Assembly (NCBI GenBank): GCA_963792075.1
Contig: CAWBUW010000012.1
Span: 496,001-560,000 of the forward strand
Length of the DNA stretch: 64,000 nt
Source of the DNA: CAWBUW01 sp963792075
Lineage (GTDB): Bacteria; Chloroflexota; Anaerolineae; Anaerolineales; UBA4823
Direction: 5' to 3'
The position numbers were made by a program, and so were the translations under genes. This document shows, piece by piece, positions 9,801 to 16,792 of the stretch. Under the pieces are notes generated by a model, which worked only from the letters and a program-made list of their open reading frames with translations, was not told the DNA's origin and made no database searches. Every line of letters starts with the position of its first letter. Within the stretch, counting starts at the first letter, position 1.

Positions 9801-10041
9801 TAATGACGCGCTCCAACCGGCCATTGGCGACGCTGAACATCCGGATCAAGCCATCGTCGCCGCCGGAGGCCAGGAAGCGCCCATCGGGGCTGAAATCCAC
9901 GCTGTTGATCTCCGCGATGTGCGGGATAGAGTACTGGACAACGCCAGTCTTCAAGCCCCAGACGTAGAGCAGGTCTATGCCGCTATCGTGATAGCCAGCC
10001 GCCAGCCAGCGATCATCGGGGCTGATTGCGGGAGGACTCAT
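6808..10041 (-). CDS. WD40-repeat protein (main part of a split lipoprotein)
   Basis: A 1077-residue beta-propeller protein. Repeats follow the pattern FSPDGRFLASGGDDGLIRMF and recur through the chain, with a low-complexity Pro/Thr linker near residue 460 (PAAPPPTSTPWS) separating two sets of blades. The role is probably as an extracellular binding scaffold. The frame is open upstream of the ATG at 10041, back to TAG at 10096-10098, and the upstream residues (YPILNPSNYHTMSPPAISPD) are also propeller-like. The signal peptide and lipobox lie in the overlapping upstream gene in another frame; one extra G at 10089-10092 would join both into one protein of about 1,324 codons. Confidence 0.85.
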   Translation of the reverse strand: MSPPAISPDDRWLAAGYHDSGIDLLYVWGLKTGVVQYSIPHIAEINSVDFSPDGRFLASGGDDGLIRMFSVANGRLERVITGFSDRITRLRFSTDSRRIVITLDDHPDQVFDLANGTIHTLVTPESTPDPFIVSMHQQGYADGSSVLFSPDGQTLAIGGESVQLWDVNTQKVILSIENVNDDRAIGWAFSPDGSRLAQIYDAGDIVVWDTHTGGVLLNLTSNLLEAGQVYYASGGGIGPGIGAGVCTGQGIAFSPDSRQIAFGNGNGIEIWDVASARNVIRMAQPVAPAYATRVSFSADGKHLYAVINRNCSTQIWDTATGKLVRHLDLPRVDPNAFSATALNGPLFARSNYDDSGYWVELWNLETGKMFKLPTLARETEPLRLSPDGSLLITQSEDHLYFWKTVTGDLLDWMPLEISLPGLAISPNNTTLAVGNNGRAQFWDISAIASAARQADFTPAAPPPTSTPWSVYTIDTPEPTTSFILPNLPTLPAGAISTANATQITETARFGRGRLSEMIWASAPLTLLTTGPQGVFAFGGNTLTEVTHWPADMEAELLAQLPGGDILAAGVISQSVQVWNLSTNTQLADLAGVGPVRIHPAGNLLVYGDADGNLHSYDLAASQPITTLYSIYASQWPVFSPDGRLVAAVNGYDSRLGAYHFVRIWDTYTGKIVNAVGGADAAITDLSFSADGKFLVGAAGGSAWVWDINPEVSRPFKVNLYTSEHDGNLTLYHQRVTAAALSPDSRLLAVGDSEHNIGLYEVISGKLIVRMEGHTAPLYRLRFSPDGTRLLSADDDGQVILWNTSSGAMVESLAAHTGSIRGMVWGLDGNLRAWANNTAWTLNPQDGGLLHTTSVYSGTIFAASPAGDWLAVSNRLRMSIWDANTGKLIQVLAEQLDYLFVEHYWEGLIRPEFFRAFFSADGKKLFTEVPGQTWTYELQAGLTFSVTETSRWPYYKFLYGKSGPHAASPDEHWQMGMPDQWGGPPELVLSNDAGMEIRRLALAEDEQVTALAFSPDARLVAIGQADGSIALLDVVEWKRLVTFPAHQGAVTALVFSLDGFNLASAGDDGSVRFWRSPK

Positions 10042-10778
10042 CGTGTGGTAGTTGCTGGGATTGAGAATAGGATATTCTCTGTCATAGTCCCCTCTCTAGT
10101 CAAAAGGGTTGGAGTGGGGAGGACAAAGTTATAGGCAGAGCCAAGCGGAAACACACTCACGAAGTGATACGGCCCACCGCTTGTGTAGTCTCCGCCAGTA
10201 TAGGACAAATAATGATTATCTGCAGAAAAGCGGAAACCAAACCCGGAACCGATACCGCCGTCGCAGCAGCTATGCATTTCGCCGGAATCAGTGTTGATCA
10301 CATACGCGCCAAAAACGCTGTAAGCCAGAAGCCAATGGGCATCGCTGCTGAATCCAATCAGGCCAAATGAATAGCCAGGTTTCACGGATCCAAGTTCTTC
10401 GCCGGTTGCTGCGTCCAGCCAACGCAGACGGGAATTTTCAGTCTCAGCATCTTCCAAAATGGCGATCAGCTTATTATCGGCAGAGCGCACAATATCGCTG
10501 ATCAACCCTTTGCCAATCGTCACCGAGGGTGTTATTGGGCTGAGGTCGCGGGTGCTGGATGGACGCGGCGTTAGAGTAAGCGTCGGTGTTTTGGTGGCGG
10601 TGAGAGCAATCTTGGGACTTGGGCTGGCTGCGAGAGTCGGCGCCGGCGTGACGTTGCGGGCAGGCGTGGGGCTGGCAGAAGGCGATTGTATAGGCGGTGG
10701 ATGAACGGTGCAGGCGGCCAGCAGCAGGGCGAGGAATACATAAATAACCAGTGAAATGAGCAACTTGTGGCTAATCAC
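10038..10778 (-). CDS. Lipoprotein N-terminus of the split WD40 protein
   Basis: A 246-residue protein starting with a lipoprotein signal peptide; the lipobox LLLAAC puts the lipidated Cys near residue 22. A Pro/Ser/Thr-rich linker follows (residues 24-80), then the first beta-propeller blades (DIVRSADNKLIAIL, IGFSSDAHWLLAYS). The last 20 or so residues, after REGTM, do not look like propeller sequence, consistent with reading out of frame. It overlaps the next gene by four bases. The start is GTG at 10778 with a GGGAGAG ribosome site just upstream. Taken with the next gene it would anchor the propellers outside the cell membrane. Confidence 0.8.
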   Translation of the reverse strand: MISHKLLISLVIYVFLALLLAACTVHPPPIQSPSASPTPARNVTPAPTLAASPSPKIALTATKTPTLTLTPRPSSTRDLSPITPSVTIGKGLISDIVRSADNKLIAILEDAETENSRLRWLDAATGEELGSVKPGYSFGLIGFSSDAHWLLAYSVFGAYVINTDSGEMHSCCDGGIGSGFGFRFSADNHYLSYTGGDYTSGGPYHFVSVFPLGSAYNFVLPTPTLLTREGTMTENILFSIPATTTR

Positions 10779-10869
10779 GATCTCTCTCCCGAAAATGTGA
10801 TTTCCAACCCATCATCCTCCGACAATTCAGACGAATATATTAACCGCAAATTAGAGTTGGTATCAAAAG

Positions 10870-10942
10870 TGGGCCCGGCAGGGTTCGAACCTGCGACCAA
10901 ACGGTTATGAGCCGCCCGCTCTAACCACTGAGCTACGGGCCC
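10870..10942 (-). tRNA. tRNA with CAT anticodon, probably tRNA-Ile2 (lysidine)
   Basis: A full cloverleaf: acceptor GGGCCCG paired with CGGGCCC, GGTTCGAAC T-loop region, anticodon loop CTCATAA. CCA is not encoded. C at positions 4, 5 and 6 of the acceptor and the CTTGGTCGC-like variable region (TTTGGTCGC here) resemble tRNA-Ile2, whose C34 is changed to lysidine by TilS, more than elongator tRNA-Met. The identity is inferred. Confidence 0.9.
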
Positions 10943-10987
10943 ATGTTAAGGTACGCACGCAATTGTAACATATTCCAAAAAAGGTTT

Positions 10988-11026
10988 GAGGGCGTTTGGT
11001 TGGGCAAAGCCCAACCAAACGCTCTC
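10988..11026. terminator. Hairpin between two tRNA genes
   Basis: GCGTTTGGTTGGGC at 10992-11005 and its complement at 11009-11022 pair around AAA, extended by GAG/CTC outside. It lies between the two minus-strand tRNAs, probably ending or processing the first transcript. Confidence 0.55.
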
Positions 11027-11038
11027 ATATTTCCTTAG

Positions 11039-11110
11039 AGCGGGAGACGGGATTCGGACCCGCGAATGTCAGCTTGGAAGGCTGATGCCTTACCACTTGG
11101 CGACTCCCGC
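11039..11110 (-). tRNA. tRNA-Gly (TCC)
   Basis: 72-nt cloverleaf, acceptor GCGGGAG with CTCCCGC, anticodon loop CTTCCAA giving TCC, T-loop GGTCCGAATCC. CCA is not encoded. Confidence 0.95.
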
Positions 11111-11188
11111 ATACGACTTGCTTGCCCGCATATTTTACCATAACCTCGCGGGCGTGACTTTCTTAATCCGGACTCCGCCGGCGAGAGA

Positions 11189-12070
11189 TCAATAGTTGGA
11201 GACTTTGTCGATCAGACCCAGCTCGCGGGCGCGGTAATCGCACCAGCGAAAGACATAGACCGAAAGCACACCGAAAAATACTGACAAAGCCAGTAAAATG
11301 AGCAGAAGCTGGTTGCTGCTTAACGCCGTGAAAGTGGGGAAGGCTTGCGCCACGTCCCCTACCACGGCCCGCCGCAGCACTTCCAGCCAATACGTGGTGG
11401 GCATCAGGTAGCCAAAAGGCCGCAAATAGCCTGGCAGCATTTCCAAAGGATACAGCACGCCGCTGAACAAGTACAGCGCTCCGGCCACCGCTTCACCGAT
11501 GAAACCCACATGGTGCGTGATGAGCAGGGTCACCCCGGCCAGCAGCAGGCCCAAAGTAGCCAGCATCACCAGGCCAACGATCATGCCAAGGATGAACAAT
11601 GGCCAATCCACCGCGGCCAGGTCCAGATGCAGGTTGAGGAATAACATCCCGCACAGGATGGTGATCAGCACCGAGATCGAGCCCACCAGGAACCTGGCTA
11701 CTCCACGCCCGATCAGGTAAGTGGGGATATGGACGGGCGCTACATAAATATATTTGAGCGTCTTGTAATGTTCACGGTCGTCAATCACCGCCCAGGAAAT
11801 GCCGGTCATCACTGCCCCGACGTAAATATAGAACGCATTCCCCAGGTAGATATAGGAAAACATGGGCGAGGCGAAATTGCCCTGGGTGATGATGCCATAC
11901 ATGACCACCAGGATGGCCGCACCGGCCACTGGTTTGACGAACGAATAGACCGCGAACAGGAATGGATCGGTCCAGTTTGATTCGATCTGCCAGCCCAGCC
12001 AGGCCGCCACGCGGAACGACCGCCAGAGGGATTGGAAACGGTTTTCAGTTGGAGTTTTGACAGCGTTCAT
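11189..12070 (-). CDS. ABC-2 type exporter permease (second subunit)
   Basis: 293 residues with six predicted membrane helices and the ABC-2 signature late region (VAGALYLFSGVLYPLEMLPGY, then PTTYWLEVLRRAV). It forms the channel of an exporter with the permease at 12075-12926 and the ATPase at 12931-13935. The gene begins four bases after its partner stops. The substrate is unknown; drugs, lipids or polysaccharides are usual for the family. Confidence 0.85.
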   Translation of the reverse strand: MNAVKTPTENRFQSLWRSFRVAAWLGWQIESNWTDPFLFAVYSFVKPVAGAAILVVMYGIITQGNFASPMFSYIYLGNAFYIYVGAVMTGISWAVIDDREHYKTLKYIYVAPVHIPTYLIGRGVARFLVGSISVLITILCGMLFLNLHLDLAAVDWPLFILGMIVGLVMLATLGLLLAGVTLLITHHVGFIGEAVAGALYLFSGVLYPLEMLPGYLRPFGYLMPTTYWLEVLRRAVVGDVAQAFPTFTALSSNQLLLILLALSVFFGVLSVYVFRWCDYRARELGLIDKVSNY

Positions 12071-12074
12071 CGAG

Positions 12075-12926
12075 TCACCGGCGGCTTTCAGTCAGGCGGC
12101 CTTCGCGGATCGCCAGGCGTTCCATGTAATCCAATAGGATTTTGGCCAGCACCAGGAAAATGACGCACAGCGCCAGGAGCACCCCAATCTCCCATCGGAC
12201 CGGCAAGAAGCCAAAATCCAGGCCGCCCACGAAGGACAACTGGCGCATGGCGTCCAATCCCAGGGTGAGCGGGATGAGCGAAGCTGTAGCAGCCACCCAG
12301 AAGTTAAAACTCTTGATCGGAAAGTAAAAACCTGAGGCCAGATAGATTGGCTCTTGCGCCAGGTTCGACAGGTGCCAGGCTTCACGCCCCAGCAGCAGGA
12401 AGAGCGAGGCCAACATCATCCCCATGCCATACAAAGCAGTCATGGTTAATAAAAAAACAGCAAATAGCTGGAGATAACTGCTGATCGCAAACTGCACCTG
12501 GAACATCAGCGAGCCGAGGATGGTAATAGCAGCCGCGCGCAGCGTGGTGGCAACCATGCCCCCCAACGCCATGCCTAACAGGATCGCCATCATGCTGTTG
12601 GGAGCCATCACATACAAAGCCAGGTTGCCCTGCTCTTTCTCCCAATATAACTGGCTGGACATGCTCCAGAGCACATTCATCCAGAAAGCTGTCATCGCCC
12701 CACCCATGACTACAAACCCCACATACTGCTCCGGCGCCTGGATGGCGCGGTACAACAGAACGTAGGCAATTACAGATCCGAGGGGGAGTACAACATCGAA
12801 GAACATCCAGGATTTTTCGCGCTGCATACCGATCACGCGCGGGTAAGAACGAGCGATTACCGTTTGCAAAAAAAGCCGCCAACCGCTGGATTTCACCGGA
12901 TGAGAAAGGCCCGTCAGGCTTGCCAT
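12075..12926 (-). CDS. ABC-2 type exporter permease (first subunit)
   Basis: 283 residues with about six membrane helices: an N-terminal VIGMQREKSWMFFDVVLPLG, a central TALYGMGMMLASLFLL and the ABC-2 segment LAQEPIYLASGFYFPIKSFN. It starts four bases after the ATPase stop and four bases before the second permease, so the three are surely co-translated. The asymmetric pair of permeases suggests a heterodimeric channel. Confidence 0.85.
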   Translation of the reverse strand: MASLTGLSHPVKSSGWRLFLQTVIARSYPRVIGMQREKSWMFFDVVLPLGSVIAYVLLYRAIQAPEQYVGFVVMGGAMTAFWMNVLWSMSSQLYWEKEQGNLALYVMAPNSMMAILLGMALGGMVATTLRAAAITILGSLMFQVQFAISSYLQLFAVFLLTMTALYGMGMMLASLFLLLGREAWHLSNLAQEPIYLASGFYFPIKSFNFWVAATASLIPLTLGLDAMRQLSFVGGLDFGFLPVRWEIGVLLALCVIFLVLAKILLDYMERLAIREGRLTESRR

Positions 12927-12930
12927 ACGC

Positions 12931-13935
12931 TTACTCCTGCTCTACCTCAGCCATGCTGCGCCCGACCAGGTTCACAAAGACATCTTCCAGGGAAGGCTCA
13001 TTTTTTTGCAGGCTGATCACGCGCAAGCTGTTGGTCCCCAGGGTGTTAAACACCGCTCCCAGAACCGATTCGTCGCGTAGGGAAAAATTCAAGTCGGCGT
13101 AACCATCGCCGGGCGTATGGGTCACCCGGTTCACACCAGGCAATGCCTGAAAGGCCGCAATGCCACCGTGCACACCATCCAGAGGGCTGGTACGCAGGTT
13201 AAAAATAGCCTCCTGCTGCAAGCCGCGTTTGAGCGCTGCCGGTGTATCGCAGGCCAGCACCTGGCCTTTATTGATAATAGCAACCCGATCGCACAGCTCA
13301 TCGGCCTCGACCATATAGTGAGTGGTCAACAACAAGGTGCGCTTCTGGTCTTCTTCCACCCACTTCCGGATGAAGTTACGCACCTCACGGCTGGCGCCAA
13401 CATCCAGGCCCAAAGTTGGTTCATCCAGGAAGAGCACTTCGGGATCGGTAAGGAAGCCGCGCACGATGTTCATTTTCTGGCGCAGGCCAGTGGAAAGATC
13501 GGACGATTTGGTGTTCAAACGGTCCGCCAGGCCAACGATTTCGAGGAGAATTTTGATGCGGCGGTTGGCTTCGGCAGAAGGAATACCGTAGAACTGGGCA
13601 AACATCCACAGGTTCTCGCGCACTGTGAGCAGCCCATAGCCCGAGGACTCACCGCCGGAGACCATATTGATCAACGGGCGGACTTTATTCGGCTGCTGCG
13701 CCACATCATAGCCGGCAACCAGGGCGCGACCGGAGCTGGGAGCTAACAAAGTGGTCAATACTTTGATCAGCGTGGTCTTGCCCGCACCGTTGGGCCCCAA
13801 CAGCCCAAATAACTCTCCCTGGCGGATCTCCAGATTAACGTCGCGCAGCGCGACCAGTTCTTTGGGTTCTTTTTTCTTGCTGCCACGCAGCTTATAAATC
13901 CGACCCATTTTTTCAACTTGGATAGAAGATGGCAT
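12931..13935 (-). CDS. ABC-2 exporter ATP-binding protein
   Basis: 334 residues. Walker A is GPNGAGKTT near residue 48, the signature is LSTGLRQKMNIVRG (a variant of LSGGQ), Walker B is VLFLDEPTLGLD, followed by the H-loop LLLTTHYMVEADELCD. The C-terminal extension of about 90 residues is usual for DrrA/NodI-like exporters. It is the first gene of the exporter operon and powers the two permeases downstream. Confidence 0.92.
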   Translation of the reverse strand: MPSSIQVEKMGRIYKLRGSKKKEPKELVALRDVNLEIRQGELFGLLGPNGAGKTTLIKVLTTLLAPSSGRALVAGYDVAQQPNKVRPLINMVSGGESSGYGLLTVRENLWMFAQFYGIPSAEANRRIKILLEIVGLADRLNTKSSDLSTGLRQKMNIVRGFLTDPEVLFLDEPTLGLDVGASREVRNFIRKWVEEDQKRTLLLTTHYMVEADELCDRVAIINKGQVLACDTPAALKRGLQQEAIFNLRTSPLDGVHGGIAAFQALPGVNRVTHTPGDGYADLNFSLRDESVLGAVFNTLGTNSLRVISLQKNEPSLEDVFVNLVGRSMAEVEQE

Positions 13936-14058
13936 AAAACCTCATAAATAATAGGGGGGTGGGGGGAAACCCAAGCTTTGCGTTGCGATTTTCCCCACAC
14001 ACACTGGAAATTAACGCGTATTTTCGATTATACTCGATGAACCAAAGGAAACGATCCT
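13936..14058. promoter_or_regulatory. Divergent promoter region, exporter / msrA
   Basis: The gap between the two divergent genes holds a TATACT -10 box near 14029-14034 for msrA and an AAGGAA ribosome site before its ATG. A G-rich/C-rich pair (GTGGGG near 13960, CCCCAC near 13994) could fold. No clear operator was seen. Confidence 0.4.
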
Positions 14059-14598
14059 ATGAATGACCATGAAATTGCTACGCTTGCTGGTGGATGTTTT
14101 TGGTGCTTGGAAGCAGTATATTCACTCCTCAAAGGGGTAGATACGGTTGTGTCTGGGTATGCGGGCGGCAGTGTACCTGACCCAACTTATGCGCAGGTCT
14201 GTGATGGAGAGACCGGGCATGCCGAAGTCGTGCAGATCACCTTTAACCCAACGGTGATCAGCTTCAAGGACCTACTCGATATTTTCTTTACCATCCATGA
14301 TCCGACCACACGCAACCGCCAGGGTGCGGATGTGGGCACACAATATCGTTCCGCGATCTTCTACCACTCGCCTGAGCAAAAAGCTACGGCAGAGGACACG
14401 ATCCGCGGATTGGATGCTGCCCACTTGTGGCCGACTCGCATTGTCACCGAGGTAGTGCCTTACACGGTTTTCTACAAAGCTGAGACCTACCACCAGGGCT
14501 ATTACCAGCAAAATCCCTACCAGGGTTACTGCCAGCTGGTGATTGCGCCCAAAGTGGCTAAGTTCCGCCAGAAATACCTGGCCAAACTCCAGAAATAA
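14059..14598 (+). CDS. msrA: Peptide-methionine (S)-S-oxide reductase MsrA
   Basis: 179 residues. The catalytic motif GCFWC is at residues 12-16 with the nucleophile Cys13; conserved SGYAGG, TGHAEVVQ, HDPTTRNRQGADVGTQYRS and YHQGYYQQNP follow. It reduces methionine-S-sulfoxide in proteins using thioredoxin and protects the cytoplasm from oxidants. It is a stand-alone gene with its own promoter; no MsrB domain is fused. Resolving cysteines are few: Cys16 and one near the C-terminus (GYCQLV). Confidence 0.97.
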   Translation: MNDHEIATLAGGCFWCLEAVYSLLKGVDTVVSGYAGGSVPDPTYAQVCDGETGHAEVVQITFNPTVISFKDLLDIFFTIHDPTTRNRQGADVGTQYRSAIFYHSPEQKATAEDTIRGLDAAHLWPTRIVTEVVPYTVFYKAETYHQGYYQQNPYQGYCQLVIAPKVAKFRQKYLAKLQK

Positions 14599-14601
14599 AA
14601 C

Positions 14602-14645
14602 ATTCGGAGTAGTGGCGTAGATGAGCTTGCACCACCGCTCCGAAT
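14602..14645 (+). terminator. Hairpin after msrA
   Basis: ATTCGGAG (14602-14609) pairs with CTCCGAAT (14638-14645), with inner GTGG/CCAC pairing. It sits four bases after the msrA stop. There is no T-tract. Confidence 0.45.
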
Positions 14646-14659
14646 AAGTTAACCAGAGA

Positions 14660-14850
14660 GCCGCCCTTGCGGACGGCTTCTGTTGCGCTGTGGCATCTTA
14701 TCCTATGGGGAGGAGGGATGCCACAGCGCTTCGTTCGTAACTACTACTGTCCATTGGCAACACCTCCTCTTCTGGTGGGATAGCAGAGGGGCAGATGGTT
14801 ACCCATCTCAAGAATAGGTATAGTATTCCACAGTTTTCCCCTGGCGTCAA
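14660..14850 (-). ncRNA. Candidate small structured transcript with its own promoter
   Basis: On the minus strand a TTGACG box (14850-14845), 17-base spacer and AATACT form a promoter 20 bases after the upstream gene stops. Its transcript would contain a small hairpin GATGG-GTAA-CCATC (14807-14794), GAGGAGG (14769-14763), an 18-codon ORF, a 13-bp inverted repeat (14729-14717 with 14697-14685) and a second hairpin (14677-14660). CCTCCTC at 14715-14709, in the loop of the repeat, is complementary to the ribosome site, so a pseudoknot or switch is possible. I recognise no known RNA family. Confidence 0.4.
14698..14754 (-). CDS. Mini-ORF of 18 codons with strong ribosome site
   Basis: ATG at 14754 preceded at 8 bases by GAGGAGG, encoding MDSSSYERSAVASLLPIG and ending TAA at 14698. 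The second half lies in one arm of a 13-bp inverted repeat and contains a sequence complementary to its own ribosome site. It could be a leader peptide, a short regulated peptide or simply part of a structured RNA. No homologue is recognised. Confidence 0.35.
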   Translation of the reverse strand: MDSSSYERSAVASLLPIG

Positions 14851-14869
14851 TACAAATTGGACAAAAAAT

Positions 14870-15631
14870 TTACACATCCAGGCGCAGGTCTTGCAGCTCC
14901 AGCCAGCCGGCCTGCTGATCTGCCAGCGTACCATAAGCCAGTCTCCCGCTGGGCGGGAACGCTGCATATTGATTGTCAATCCACAACACCAGGCTCAGCG
15001 GCGAGCGCGGGGCAACGGCAGTCTCCAGCACCGGCACATCATCCACGTAAAACCTCACCTGCTGCGCCTGCCAATCTATCTCATAGTGATGCCACTCTGT
15101 GGGATCTATTGAAAGCAGCGCTGTATCCTGGCGAATCAGGCGGCGTAGCAGGCGGCGCAGCAGACGGCTCACCCCCGGAAGCAAGAAGAAGGGCGCTGCC
15201 AGCGCGCCTGGCGCCAGCAGCCAGGCCGGCAGCCCCGCCGAGCGAAACGTGGCGGCCAGGAAACCTTGTGCGGGCAAATGGTCCACAAAGGAAAGGTAAT
15301 TGGGGGGTGAAGCGAAGAAGAACCAGGCTGTTTCAGGCAGCGCCGGAAAACGCTGCGCCATCCCACCCAGCCCAAACGAGAGGCTGAACGGATCGTTCCA
15401 CAACCCAAAGCCCCAGGTGCCCGGCAAATCCGTGGCAGAAACACGTGCGCTCAGGCTGAAGCGCAGCGGAGCATGCCAGGGAAATGCACGGCGCGGCTTG
15501 CTGGTGTAGTCGTCCAACTGCGCCAACCGGTAATGTCCGGCCGGCCCGGCCGGAACGGTGAGCCGCCAGGCATTTGCGCCCAGCTCCTGTACCTGGGCGC
15601 CGCGTGTTTCCCGCGGAGTGAGATGTAACAT
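14870..15631 (-). CDS. Concanavalin A-like lectin/glucanase-fold protein
   Basis: About 253 residues, probably a jelly-roll domain. Features of laminin-G/glycosidase-16-like folds are FGLWNDPFSLSFGLG near the middle and WHHYEIDWQAQQVRFYVDD, then PLSLVLWIDNQYA in the C-terminal third. A basic hydrophobic stretch (LLPGVSRLLRRLLRRLIR) sits between. There is no signal peptide from the chosen ATG at 15631, so it may act in the cytoplasm; the catalytic EXDXXE of GH16 is absent. In-frame starts lie further upstream (15715), but a TATAAT just before 15631 favours a short or leaderless message. Function unknown. Confidence 0.6.
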   Translation of the reverse strand: MLHLTPRETRGAQVQELGANAWRLTVPAGPAGHYRLAQLDDYTSKPRRAFPWHAPLRFSLSARVSATDLPGTWGFGLWNDPFSLSFGLGGMAQRFPALPETAWFFFASPPNYLSFVDHLPAQGFLAATFRSAGLPAWLLAPGALAAPFFLLPGVSRLLRRLLRRLIRQDTALLSIDPTEWHHYEIDWQAQQVRFYVDDVPVLETAVAPRSPLSLVLWIDNQYAAFPPSGRLAYGTLADQQAGWLELQDLRLDV

Positions 15632-15684
15632 AGCTATTATATTTAACCACATCTGCATATTTTCGGGGCGCTTTTGCAGATGTA

Positions 15685-15721
15685 GGGTGATTGCGGGGGC
15701 AAAGTCCCCCCGCAATCACCC
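15685..15721. terminator. Hairpin between divergent genes
   Basis: 15-bp arms 15685-15699 and 15707-15721. It lies upstream of both divergent genes, so it is either an imported hairpin or part of a 5' region rather than a simple terminator. Confidence 0.45.
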
Positions 15722-15760
15722 CACCACATCCCTCATGGTATAATTTAATCCGGAGGTTTC

Positions 15761-16405
15761 ATGGAAATTACCTGGTATGGCCTTTCTTGCTTCCGCCTGA
15801 CCGAACGTGGCCTGGCGACTGTCGTGACAGATCCTTACGATCACCGAGTTGCAGGTTACGATGCGCTCAAACTCAAGGCAGACATTGTCACCGTCAGCCA
15901 CGACGCGCCCGGGCACAACTTTACCTCGGCGGTCAAGGGAACCGTACATACAATTACCGGCCCGGGCGAATTTGAGATCGGCAGCGTCTTTATCACCGGC
16001 ATCCAGACCAACGGGCATGGCAAGCGTGACCCGGATGACCCGCGCAATACCCTATATGTATTTGACTATGAAGGCGTCAGCGTGGCCCACCTGGGTGATT
16101 TGCGCCGCGTCCCATCTCAAACCGAGATCGAAGCACTCGGCACCGTGCACGTAGCCCTGGTGCCGGTTGGTGGAGGCGGAGGGCTGACAGCAGCCAAAGC
16201 CGCCGAAGTGATCAGTCTATTAGAACCTGGGATCGTGATCCCGATGCATTACAGCACTCCTGCCAGCGCAGTCAAGCTGGCTCCGCTGTCCAAATTCCTT
16301 AAAGAAATGGGCCTCAACAATGTGGATGCTCAACCATCTCTAAAAATCACCAAATCCACCGTCCCGGAAGAGACCCACGTGGTGGTTCTAGATTACCAGC
16401 ACTAG
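15761..16405 (+). CDS. UlaG-like metallo-beta-lactamase-fold hydrolase
   Basis: 214 residues of the L-ascorbate-lactonase-like metallo-beta-lactamase family. The start MEITWYGLSCFRL matches this branch; DPYDH, VSHDAPGHNF, HLGDLRR and IPMHYSTP follow. The usual first metal motif (HxHxDH) is reduced to SHDAPGHN, so metal binding and activity are uncertain. CGGAGG lies four bases before the ATG and a TATAAT -10 is at about 15738. It is followed 18 bases later by a small NIPSNAP-like gene, probably in the same operon as mutY. Confidence 0.8.
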   Translation: MEITWYGLSCFRLTERGLATVVTDPYDHRVAGYDALKLKADIVTVSHDAPGHNFTSAVKGTVHTITGPGEFEIGSVFITGIQTNGHGKRDPDDPRNTLYVFDYEGVSVAHLGDLRRVPSQTEIEALGTVHVALVPVGGGGGLTAAKAAEVISLLEPGIVIPMHYSTPASAVKLAPLSKFLKEMGLNNVDAQPSLKITKSTVPEETHVVVLDYQH

Positions 16406-16423
16406 GTGAAAGGGAGTAAAGCC

Positions 16424-16726
16424 ATGGCCGTCAAGCTGCTGATGACATGGGATATTATTCCTGGACGCGAGCAGGAATATTTTGAATTCGTCGTGCGCGA
16501 ATTCATGCCGGGCGTACAACGCCTGGGAATGGAGCCAAGCGATGCCTGGCTGACCATGTACGGCGATCAGCCCCAAATCATGGCCGCCATGCAAATGCCC
16601 ACTCTGTCTGCACTTGAGAACGCCATCAACACACCAGAATGGGAGAGCCTGATTCGCCAGCTCTCTGACTTCGTCGAAGACTATCACCACAAAATCGTCC
16701 AGGCGCGCAGCGGCTTCCAAATGTAA
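16424..16726 (+). CDS. Small ferredoxin-like-fold (ABM/NIPSNAP-type) protein
   Basis: 100 residues, soluble. The alternating pattern (MAVKLLMTWDIIPGREQEYF, then MAAMQMPTLSALENAINTPEW) looks like a dimeric alpha/beta barrel of the ABM/NIPSNAP kind, in which residues 1-9 form the first strand. The role is unknown. AGGGAG 7 bases before the ATG at 16424 fixes the start. It sits between a metallo-hydrolase and mutY. Confidence 0.6.
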   Translation: MAVKLLMTWDIIPGREQEYFEFVVREFMPGVQRLGMEPSDAWLTMYGDQPQIMAAMQMPTLSALENAINTPEWESLIRQLSDFVEDYHHKIVQARSGFQM

Positions 16727-16792
16727 AGGATTGAGTGCACCGGCTGCCGCAGGCGCTCCATGCCTGGCGGTATTCTTCCGTACGCTCCTCTG

